Assembly: GCA_051746765.1 (NCBI GenBank)
Contig: JBNJFK010000075.1
Location: forward strand, 1-9,820
From: JBBEBE01 sp051746765
Lineage (GTDB): Bacteria > Bacteroidota > Rhodothermia > Balneolales > Balneolaceae
Direction of reading: 5' to 3'
DNA: 9,820 bases
Part shown: piece by piece, positions 1-6,156 of the stretch
Layout of the letters: the number at the start of each line of letters is the position of its first letter
Position numbering within the stretch: the first letter of the stretch is position 1
Notes under the pieces: generated by a model
Told to the model about the DNA's origin: nothing
The model's input: the letters and a program-made list of their open reading frames with translations, nothing else
Databases searched by the model: none
Position numbers and translations under genes: made by a program

Positions 1-15
1 CACCACTGCTGGTAA

Positions 16-147
16 GAGGCTCTGAAAACCCCCGAGGGCGGGCTCTGTCTGAACGTCCTGCTGGATGCTTCCAGCACAGAGACGTTTCTGGATCGGGCAG
101 AGAAACATCTGGGCCATCTCGAGTCCTTTCGACTGGTTGTTGAATCC
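16..147 (+). other. Upstream in-frame part of the DUF389 gene, after an in-frame TAA
   Basis: This stretch is open in the same frame as the DUF389 gene that follows. It translates to 44 residues that read like the small alpha/beta domain normally preceding the membrane part in TIGR00341 proteins: a Gly-Gly turn, a hydrophobic strand (LNVLLD), an amphipathic helix (TFLDRAEKHLG) and a second strand (FRLVVES) running directly into VEATLPR. An in-frame TAA lies at 13-15. Between it and the GTG at 148 there is no ATG, GTG or TTG, so this segment is either translated from a rare start such as CTG or has been cut off from its start by a nonsense or frameshift change. Only 12 bases before the stop are visible, so the two cases cannot be separated here. 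Confidence 0.6.
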
Positions 148-954
148 GTGGAGGCCACGCTGCCCCGGATCGAAGAGCCCGAACCTCCCCCGGAAGAGGA
201 GAATGAGTCGGAACCTGAACACCTTGAACCCTGGGAGGCTCCTCTTCAGGGCGCCCGGGTCAGTCGGGAAGAGCTTTATTCGGAGATCACCGACGGGATT
301 GACCTGAACCGGGTCTACATGTCCATGGTGGCTCTCTCTGCGGTTGTTGCCTCTCTTGGAGTCATTCGTGACAACACCGCCGTGGTCATCGGAGCCATGG
401 TGATCGCCCCCCTGCTGGCACCCAACATCGGACTCGCGCTTGCAACGACGCTGGGCAATATCGAGCTCGGGATCAAATCCCTGAAGTCCAACATCTCCGG
501 GTTAATGCTCTCTCTTGCCATCTCGGTCATTCTCGGCTTCTTTATGAATATCGACGCCGAAGTGTACCAGATCGCAAGTCGCACCGAAGTCGCCCTCTCC
601 GATATCGCCCTGGCCCTTGCCTCGGGCGCGGCCGGTGTACTCGCCTACACGGTGGGCATGTCGGCAGCGGTGATCGGAGTCATGGTCGCCGTAGCCCTGC
701 TGCCTCCGCTGGTCACGGCCGGTCTGCTCTTGGGAGACATGCAGCTTGAACTCGCCTTCTATGCGTTCCTCCTGCTGATGACCAACGTCATCTGCGTCAA
801 TCTGGCAGCCGTCGGCACCTTCATATTACAGGGAGTCCGGCCACGCACCTGGTACGAATCCGAAACGGCAAAAAAAGCGAATCGCTACGCTCTGACGCTC
901 TGGATTGGACTGGTTCTCGTACTGGCGGTCATCATCTACTACGTCTGGTACTGA
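148..954 (+). CDS. DUF389/TIGR00341 family multipass membrane protein, N-terminus uncertain
   Basis: An integral membrane protein of the DUF389 (TIGR00341) family, whose substrate and role are not established. From the GTG at 148 it has 268 residues. Residues 1-50 are a soluble, strongly acidic Pro/Glu-rich linker. About seven hydrophobic segments follow, near 56-72, 77-101, 116-133, 149-168, 171-195, 200-228 and 248-266. The signature stretch NTAVVIGAMVIAPLLAPNIG lies at about 76-95. The GTG is the first conventional start after the in-frame TAA at 13-15, but it has no Shine-Dalgarno sequence, and family-like sequence continues 44 residues upstream. The true protein is therefore probably longer or the gene is broken. 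It is convergent with the DUF3565 gene; a near-palindrome at 1001-1024 lies between them. Family assignment is confident; the start is not. Confidence 0.85.
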   Translation: MEATLPRIEEPEPPPEEENESEPEHLEPWEAPLQGARVSREELYSEITDGIDLNRVYMSMVALSAVVASLGVIRDNTAVVIGAMVIAPLLAPNIGLALATTLGNIELGIKSLKSNISGLMLSLAISVILGFFMNIDAEVYQIASRTEVALSDIALALASGAAGVLAYTVGMSAAVIGVMVAVALLPPLVTAGLLLGDMQLELAFYAFLLLMTNVICVNLAAVGTFILQGVRPRTWYESETAKKANRYALTLWIGLVLVLAVIIYYVWY

Positions 955-1000
955 GTCCGGTCCCCTTTGCCGGAATCAGAACCCTGAGCCGTTGCGTATT

Positions 1001-1024
1001 TCGGGCGGAACCGGTTCGGCCCGA
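1001..1024. terminator. Near-perfect palindrome between convergent genes
   Basis: The arms TCGGGC (1001-1006) and GCCCGA (1019-1024) enclose a second perfect dyad, GAACCGGTTC, so the 24 bases are self-complementary except for one G/G pair. It lies in the 96-base gap between the ends of two convergent genes, where a bidirectional terminator would be expected. There is no clear T-run on either side, so an intrinsic terminator is only a suggestion. A smaller inverted repeat (TCCGG/CCGGA) lies just upstream, at about 956-974. Confidence 0.4.
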
Positions 1025-1050
1025 GCCATACACCTGCGAAGAGTGTGCAT

Positions 1051-1257
1051 TCACGACTGATCCCTCGGCTCGCCCCGATCGCATTTTTTGCAATTCAAAT
1101 CCATGCCCAGATGTGATTTTCGCCCCTCCGGAGTGGTGACCCAAGGGCGAAGCTGCCAGGGCGGATCGTGACGCACATGCTGGTTGTGACCACAGGAGAG
1201 CTCGGCCACCCAATGACCTTCCTCGTCGCGATGGTATCCGCAGATCGGCTGTTTCAA
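1051..1257 (-). CDS. DUF3565 family small protein, probably zinc-binding
   Basis: A 68-residue protein of the DUF3565 family; its function is unknown. Recognisable elements are GYHRDEEGHWVAEL near the start, SCGH (C22, H24), QHVRHDPPW, RPWV near 37-40, and CKKC (C56, C59) close to the C-terminus. The Cys/His pairs look like a metal site, most likely zinc; this is inferred from spacing only. The start is a TTG at 1255-1257 (reverse strand) that overlaps the TGA of the upstream globin gene as TTGA. There is no Shine-Dalgarno sequence in front, so translation probably depends on ribosomes terminating on the globin. The coupling suggests that the two proteins act together or are needed in a fixed ratio. 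The length and conserved ends match a complete member of the family. Confidence 0.85.
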   Translation of the reverse strand: MKQPICGYHRDEEGHWVAELSCGHNQHVRHDPPWQLRPWVTTPEGRKSHLGMDLNCKKCDRGEPRDQS

Positions 1258-1667
1258 GAGCGACCGGTGTCGGTTGAGTCGGTGGGTTCCTCCTCCGGCT
1301 CCAGCGCATCGGCCATGGCCATTCGGACCGCGAAGGTAGAGGCAATCTGGCTGGCCATTCGCTTGGCATGTTCGGCCCGCTCCCCGGCGAATAGATCATC
1401 CACGGTTTTGTGAAACAGATTGACCCAACGCGGGAAGTCCGATTTGCGAATCGGCAACGGGAAGTGCTTCTGCATCGGCCGTCCGCGAAACCGTCGCGTC
1501 TGAAAGATCAGATTGGACCAAAAGTCGACCATGCGGGGCAGATGATGATCCCAATCTACCTTTGCCACCTCGTTGAAGATCGGGCCCAATCGCTCCTCGT
1601 CCTGAATCCGGTCGTAGAATGTGTAGACCAGCGTCCGGATATCTTCGTCGTTCTCAATGTCCTGCAC
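1254..1667 (-). CDS. Group III truncated haemoglobin
   Basis: A 137-residue 2-on-2 globin of group III (the class of Campylobacter Ctb), a cytoplasmic haem protein that binds O2 or NO; the physiological role varies and is often linked to nitrosative or microaerobic stress. Visible landmarks are FYDR (Y18, the likely B10 tyrosine) with LGPIF at 27-31, WDHHLPRMVDFW with H42 as the likely E7 distal residue, GRPMQKHFPLPI with H68 as the probable proximal F8 haem ligand, and W81 as the likely G8 tryptophan. The last 15 or so residues are an acidic Glu/Asp/Thr tail beyond the globin fold. It starts at a GTG supported by GGAGG five bases upstream. The gene is followed without a gap by the DUF3565 gene. 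It lies 154 bases behind the cytochrome gene on the same strand, so it may be read from its own promoter, by read-through, or both. Confidence 0.92.
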   Translation of the reverse strand: MQDIENDEDIRTLVYTFYDRIQDEERLGPIFNEVAKVDWDHHLPRMVDFWSNLIFQTRRFRGRPMQKHFPLPIRKSDFPRWVNLFHKTVDDLFAGERAEHAKRMASQIASTFAVRMAMADALEPEEEPTDSTDTGRS

Positions 1668-1672
1668 TCACG

Positions 1673-1694
1673 CCTCCGGAGTCGTTCGGACTCC
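1673..1694 (-). promoter_or_regulatory. Globin ribosome binding site with adjacent hairpin
   Basis: On the minus strand the leader reads GGAGTC, loop CGAAC, GACTCC, then immediately the Shine-Dalgarno GGAGG (1673-1677), five bases and the GTG start. The 6-bp hairpin (1678-1694) abuts the ribosome binding site. Its 3' arm also forms the dyad CTCCGGAG with the Shine-Dalgarno sequence, so alternative pairings could expose or hide it. The ribosome binding site fixes the GTG start; a regulatory role for the hairpin is speculative. Confidence 0.55.
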
Positions 1695-1821
1695 TTGTTC
1701 TACTTGATTTCTGATTTCAGTCTCTACTGTCTTAAAACAAGATCCCGCTTTCCGGCTGGTGGATCAAGTCCTGCGAAATCCAGATTCCGTTACGTCCCAT
1801 CCAACCCTTTGGTCACAACCA

Positions 1822-2340
1822 TCACGGATGCGCCGAAAAGTCCTGATTGAATGGATTGGAATCGGCTCGAGTCGTAATGACGATCTCTCCGTGATCGGTC
1901 GCTTGATGACATTGGTTGCAACTTTGAACCAAGGTGTTCAATCGATCCGGAATCTCTGTCCACCTCTCCTCTTCGACTCCCTCTTCCAGAGATTCAAACG
2001 ACGGGAGAAGCATTGTTTCCGTTAGATCACTCACTGCGAATCCATCATACATCACTCCGGCCTCAATCAATGCATGTATGGTCTCCTCCATCTCGTGAAG
2101 ATAGAATTCACTTACAGGAGCACTCTCTTCCCCGAGTGCAAAAGTGAGCTTGTGCAAAAAATTCTGCAGGGTTGCCATCTCGGCATGCACCTCGATTTCG
2201 GATCCCGGAGCCGCGGAAACCGACTCTTGCAGATGAGTCATCTCCGAGGACAGATCCCCCAATCGATTCCAAAGAACAAGCGTACCAATGGTGAGAAGGA
2301 GGATGAATAGCCATTGTAAACGGTGGATCCAGGGAGTCAT
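1822..2340 (-). CDS. Membrane-anchored single-haem cytochrome, cytochrome c'-like
   Basis: A 172-residue protein with an N-terminal hydrophobic helix (about 8-23, preceded by few charges) that would anchor it in the cytoplasmic membrane with the rest in the periplasm. The mature part is rich in amphipathic helices, with one covalent haem site, CNQCH, at 141-145 near the C-terminus. A helical domain ending in CxxCH is the layout of cytochrome c' / class II c-type cytochromes. The family-like ending NPFNQDF follows at 162-168. Cytochromes c' bind NO and CO or carry electrons; which applies here cannot be read from the sequence. The ATG at 2340 is only 13 bases from the inverted repeat at 2354-2376, so that site probably controls it. 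It is divergent from the siderophore receptor, and the globin gene lies downstream on the same strand. No strong Shine-Dalgarno sequence is visible. Confidence 0.8.
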   Translation of the reverse strand: MTPWIHRLQWLFILLLTIGTLVLWNRLGDLSSEMTHLQESVSAAPGSEIEVHAEMATLQNFLHKLTFALGEESAPVSEFYLHEMEETIHALIEAGVMYDGFAVSDLTETMLLPSFESLEEGVEEERWTEIPDRLNTLVQSCNQCHQATDHGEIVITTRADSNPFNQDFSAHP

Positions 2341-2353
2341 ACGTCTTTTTTAT

Positions 2354-2376
2354 TTATTTAGATTCATTCTAAATAA
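2354..2376. promoter_or_regulatory. Candidate metal-regulator operator next to the cytochrome gene
   Basis: A perfect inverted repeat with 9-base arms, TTATTTAGA and TCTAAATAA, separated by TTCAT. The inner arms TTTAGA/TCTAAA and the 5-base spacer are repeated exactly at 2426-2442. It lies 13 bases upstream of the cytochrome ATG, where binding would be expected to block transcription start. The TTTAG half-site is reminiscent of operators of DtxR/MntR-type metal-dependent repressors and is not a textbook Fur box; the regulator itself is not in this window. Confidence 0.65.
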
Positions 2377-2425
2377 GACTTGCCTTCTTTTTTGGATGCC
2401 CCTACCTTGGAGCGCGTTAAGTCTA

Positions 2426-2442
2426 TTTAGATCGCGTCTAAA
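2426..2442. promoter_or_regulatory. Candidate metal-regulator operator next to the siderophore receptor gene
   Basis: A perfect 6-base inverted repeat, TTTAGA and TCTAAA, around the spacer TCGCG. It has the same arms and spacer length as the site at 2354-2376 but a different spacer sequence, so the arms appear to be what is conserved. Its end is 20 bases before the first possible receptor start. The two site centres are 69 bp apart. Repression of the receptor under iron-replete conditions is the simplest reading. I see no convincing -35/-10 pair in this gap. Confidence 0.65.
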
Positions 2443-2462
2443 CAAGCTAGAACTTCACGATA

Positions 2463-4865
2463 ATGGAATCAAGTATGAATCGTCTGAAAACCTCTTTCGC
2501 TACACTGTTCCCTCTTCTCCTTCTTCTGGTCGGTACACAGTCCATGAAGGCTCAAACCACCGGAAGCATTCACGGTTCGGTTACAGACACATCCGAAGAA
2601 CCGCTCCCGGGCTTTCACGTCCGCTTGGAACCCTCGAACATGGGTGGCACCACCGACCGAACCGGCTCCTTTGAACTGCTTCGTGTCGAACCGGGAAGCT
2701 ACCAGGTCGTGGTCACCGGTATCGGATTCGAAACCGAGCGGACAACGATCGATTTGGACGCGGACGAAACGCTCCATCTCCAGATCGAACTTAACCCTGC
2801 AGAGGAGGTCCTCGAATCGATTGTTGTCCGAAGTGAACGGATTCAGCGCTATGACCGCAACCGCAGTCTTCATGTGGGGAAAATGCCAATGAACCGACTT
2901 CAAAATCCGCAATCCTACATAAGCATCCCTTCCGAACTTCTGGAAGATCAGGTTGTTACGAGACTGGATGATGCGCTGAAAAACGCTTCCGGCCTGGTTC
3001 AACTTTGGGAGTCGACCGGTCGGGGTGGTGATGGCACCGGATATTATTCACTTCGTGGATTCGCCGTTCAGCCCACCATGATTAACGGTCTTCCGTCCCT
3101 CACTCACGGATCCCTGGACCCGGCCGGAATCGAGACCATTGAAGTGATCAAGGGGCCCTCGGGGGCTCTGTATGGAGGGAGCCAAATCTCCTATGGCGGT
3201 CTGATCAATGTGGTCACAAAGAAACCATACAACCGGTTTGGAGGAGATGTTCGGCTGCAGTCCGGCAGCTTCGGATTCAACCGGGCCGTACTGGATCTGA
3301 ACACACCGATCCGTACCGAAGAGGGGGATCTATCCATTCGGACTGTGGGATCCTACCACCGGGAGGAGAGCTTCCAGGATGCCGGGCACAACGAATCGAT
3401 CTACCTAGCACCCTCACTGTCGTACGAACCCAACCGGGATCTGCGCTTTCTGGTTCAGACCGAGATGTACTCCTCGGAAAAAACCAATCCAACCATGCTC
3501 TTTTTGAACCGAAGCCAGCCACTGTCCGCCCAAAACCTGGACGAGCTCTCCTACGACCCGTTTCGATCCTACACAAGCGATGATTTAACCATCGAAAACC
3601 CCGCCTACACGTTGCAGGGAAGCATGGAATATCAACTCTCTGACAACTGGCAGCTTCAATCCAACCTCTCGAGAAGTTCGGCCCGATCCAACGGTCACTA
3701 CTCCTACTTGTGGGATCTTGCGACACCGGACCTGCAGTACAGTCGATTCATCAACTGGCAGAATGCCACGACGATTGGCACCAATCTTCAACAGAACCTG
3801 CTTGGTGAACTCGAACTTGGAGCGACCCACCATCACCTTCTTGTCGGACTCGACTATACCGAAGAGCGAAGCAGCAGGCGATCGACCGGCTACATCGGAT
3901 ACGATGTAATCGAACTGGGAGAAGAGGACGCCTATCCACTTACGCGACAACAGGTCGATGCACAGCTCGAAGGTGCCTCTGCTAGTTACGCCACGACACG
4001 ACAACAGACCTACAGTGCGTACCTCTCCGACCGGGTCGACCTGTTCCCGGATCTCTCCCTGCTGGCCAGCCTCCGGGTGGATCACTTTCGCGATTTGGGC
4101 CACGTCGATACAAGCAACGACGGGTTTGAGCAGACCGCACTCTCTCCAAAAGCCGGCATCGTCTATCAACTGCTCGAAGAGCGGATCTCCCTGTTTGGAA
4201 ACTGGCAGAACGGGTTCAGCAATGTGGCTCCACGAGCGCAACAGGACGGTTCAACCAAGACCTTCCGTCCCGAGAAAGCCCATCAGATGGAAGCGGGAGT
4301 GAAGACTCAGCTTCTGGAGAACCGACTACAGTGGACGGTGAGCGCCTACCGGATTCTCGTCTCCGATGTGGTCCGGGAAGATCCAAACAGGGCTCAGTTC
4401 TACATCCAGGATGGCGAGAATAAGAGCCGCGGAATCGAAACCAGCCTCTCGGCTTCTCTGAACCGGAGCCTGCACGTGAATGCCGGCTACAGCTACAACG
4501 AGAGTGACGTCGTAAAAACCGACAATGCCGACTATCGGGGACGGAGACCGGAGGAGGCCGGGCCCAGGCATCTGGCGCACGCATGGGCAAGTTACCAGAC
4601 GCAGAGCGGGTGGCTGCAGAACCTGGGCTTCGGATTCGGCGGAAACTACTTCGGGAAAAACCCGATTTTGAACCGGGCATCGACCGGTACCTTCACCCTT
4701 CCGGCCTACACCATCCTGAACGGCTCCATCTTCTACGAGCAGGACCGCTTTCGGATAGACGTGAAGGTGAACAACCTGGCCGACAAGACCTACTACAACG
4801 GCTGGTCTACGGTTAATCCGCAGCGTCCGCGACATCTGCTGGCCTCCTTCACCTACCGATTCTAA
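2463..4865 (+). CDS. TonB-dependent siderophore receptor with N-terminal carboxypeptidase-like domain
   Basis: An outer-membrane receptor that would import a ferric siderophore using TonB/ExbBD energy. It has 800 residues from the ATG at 2463. A signal peptide covers about residues 5-30, ending near SMKA. A carboxypeptidase-regulatory-like beta-sandwich follows (about 34-111; GSIHGSVTDTSEEPLPGF, then GSYQVVVTGIGFE). A possible TonB box is ESIVVRS (118-124). The plug domain spans about 143-254 and includes SLRGF, ETIEVIKGPSGALYG and GGLINVVTKKP, as in the FhuA/FpvA-type siderophore receptors. The barrel fills the rest and ends in the terminal aromatic pattern SFTYRF. The second ATG, at 2475, gives a tighter signal peptide and has GGA six bases upstream, so it is a serious alternative start. 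The PepSY gene follows in the same reading frame, separated only by TAA GGA GAG. The siderophore cannot be named. Confidence 0.93.
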   Translation: MESSMNRLKTSFATLFPLLLLLVGTQSMKAQTTGSIHGSVTDTSEEPLPGFHVRLEPSNMGGTTDRTGSFELLRVEPGSYQVVVTGIGFETERTTIDLDADETLHLQIELNPAEEVLESIVVRSERIQRYDRNRSLHVGKMPMNRLQNPQSYISIPSELLEDQVVTRLDDALKNASGLVQLWESTGRGGDGTGYYSLRGFAVQPTMINGLPSLTHGSLDPAGIETIEVIKGPSGALYGGSQISYGGLINVVTKKPYNRFGGDVRLQSGSFGFNRAVLDLNTPIRTEEGDLSIRTVGSYHREESFQDAGHNESIYLAPSLSYEPNRDLRFLVQTEMYSSEKTNPTMLFLNRSQPLSAQNLDELSYDPFRSYTSDDLTIENPAYTLQGSMEYQLSDNWQLQSNLSRSSARSNGHYSYLWDLATPDLQYSRFINWQNATTIGTNLQQNLLGELELGATHHHLLVGLDYTEERSSRRSTGYIGYDVIELGEEDAYPLTRQQVDAQLEGASASYATTRQQTYSAYLSDRVDLFPDLSLLASLRVDHFRDLGHVDTSNDGFEQTALSPKAGIVYQLLEERISLFGNWQNGFSNVAPRAQQDGSTKTFRPEKAHQMEAGVKTQLLENRLQWTVSAYRILVSDVVREDPNRAQFYIQDGENKSRGIETSLSASLNRSLHVNAGYSYNESDVVKTDNADYRGRRPEEAGPRHLAHAWASYQTQSGWLQNLGFGFGGNYFGKNPILNRASTGTFTLPAYTILNGSIFYEQDRFRIDVKVNNLADKTYYNGWSTVNPQRPRHLLASFTYRF

Positions 4866-4871
4866 GGAGAG

Positions 4872-6041
4872 ATGCTGCAACGGATTCGCCCGACGTTTCT
4901 TTTTCTCCACCGCTGGCTCGGACTCGCGTCCGGGCTGGTCGTGGTTGTACTTGGAATCACCGGAGCCATTTTCGCCTTCCAGTATGAGGCGAAGGAGTGG
5001 TCCCGATCCGATCTGATCCAGCGGGATACTCCACTTGACAAGCGGCTGCCTCTGGTGACGCTCATGGATCGGGCCGAACAGGAGCTTGGGCTCCCGACCC
5101 TGGCCTACGGCCTGACCACCTACCGGGATCCGTCCCGCAACTGGAGTGTCTTGAGCTTTCAACGGGGAGAGCCCTCCTGGACCTATTTCGGCTCCATTGC
5201 AGATTACCGGACTCTCTACCTGGATCCCGTGAGTGGCGAGGCGGTCGGCATCGTGGACGAAACCAACGACCTGTTCCAGATCATCAAGGCGATCCACTGG
5301 AGTCTGCTGCTCTCAACCCCGATCGGACAGCCCATCGTCGTCTGGAGCACGATCATTTTTCTAGTGCTGCTGCTGAGCGGGCTGCTTCTCTGGTGGCCAC
5401 GCAAATGGAACCGGACAGGTCGAACCCGCAGCTTTACCATTCAGTGGAAAGCGCGATTCAAACGAGTGGTCTACGATCTTCACAATGTGATTGGATTCTA
5501 CACCCTGTTGCTGCTCTTCGTGATCGGATTCACCGGCCTCTTCTGGATGTATCCGGGTATTGTACAACCAACCCTGCAGTTCTTCGGGGATGGAGAGCTT
5601 CAGGAGCCGACTCCCCGTGTGACCCCTGTCGAGGTCACGCCGGAACAGTCCGGAAAGAGAACAGATCCGTTGGAAGTTGCTTACCAGACCAGCTGGGAGG
5701 AGTTCCCGGACGCCTACAGCGTCACTCTCATTGAACCTCATCGGGAAGAAGAACCGATCCGGGTGGTCGTACGAGGGGACGGCGAGACCTACTACGAGCG
5801 TAGTGATCTTGCGTTCCACCCTGATACCGGGGCGATGCTGCATGCCCGAAAATACGAGGAGCTCAGTCGTGGAGAGAAGCTGGTCGCCATGAACTATGAT
5901 CTCCACGTGGGGGCCATTGGCGGTCTGCCAGGCAAAATTCTGGCCGCCATTGCCAGCCTGGTGGCCACCTCGCTTCCGATCACCGGTTTCCTGCTTTGGT
6001 GGAACGGCAACTCCACATCATCCAAAGCGTTCAAAACCTGA
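4872..6041 (+). CDS. PepSY-TM membrane protein, probable ferrisiderophore reductase
   Basis: A 389-residue inner-membrane protein of the PepSY-associated TM family, which includes the siderophore reductase FoxB and PiuB-like proteins found beside siderophore receptors. Four membrane helices are visible at about 17-37, 155-175, 205-227 and 356-377, with two large periplasmic regions (about 40-150 and 230-350). Histidines at the helix ends, H13 (LHRWLG), H142 (IHW), H204 (DLHNVIGF) and H345 (DLHVG), match the positions expected for haem b ligands in this family. YLDPVSGEAVG and FHPDTGAML are PepSY-like beta elements. The predicted role is reduction of Fe(III)-siderophore delivered by the receptor. 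The start follows the receptor stop by six bases, with AAGGAG overlapping the stop codon and only two bases from the ATG. Termination-reinitiation on the receptor message is therefore likely. The 115 bases after it contain no clear gene or terminator. Confidence 0.9.
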   Translation: MLQRIRPTFLFLHRWLGLASGLVVVVLGITGAIFAFQYEAKEWSRSDLIQRDTPLDKRLPLVTLMDRAEQELGLPTLAYGLTTYRDPSRNWSVLSFQRGEPSWTYFGSIADYRTLYLDPVSGEAVGIVDETNDLFQIIKAIHWSLLLSTPIGQPIVVWSTIIFLVLLLSGLLLWWPRKWNRTGRTRSFTIQWKARFKRVVYDLHNVIGFYTLLLLFVIGFTGLFWMYPGIVQPTLQFFGDGELQEPTPRVTPVEVTPEQSGKRTDPLEVAYQTSWEEFPDAYSVTLIEPHREEEPIRVVVRGDGETYYERSDLAFHPDTGAMLHARKYEELSRGEKLVAMNYDLHVGAIGGLPGKILAAIASLVATSLPITGFLLWWNGNSTSSKAFKT

Positions 6042-6156
6042 ACCTGTACATTGGTGAAACACACCCTCGCTGCGTTGGACCCGATCTCGTCGCAAACAGA
6101 AGAACCAATACCACGAGAGGAAGAGTGGAATTTCGATGCTCATTGTATGGCGAAGA

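Noticed and set aside
932..1399. Minus-strand open frame of 155 codons
   Set aside because: It overlaps the globin and DUF3565 genes in another frame and shows low-complexity Arg/Ser/Pro content.
2403..2434. Possible sigma-70 promoter elements such as TTGGAG or TTGCCT with weak -10 boxes
   Set aside because: Spacing or -10 match is poor in every combination tried; a promoter must exist here, but I cannot place it.
3585..4241. Minus-strand open frame of 218 codons
   Set aside because: It is antisense to the receptor barrel, with no domain or ribosome binding site that would support it.
4326..5297. Open frame of 323 codons on the minus strand across the receptor-PepSY junction
   Set aside because: It lies opposite two well-supported genes, has no recognisable domain, and its composition is that expected from the reverse complement of coding DNA.
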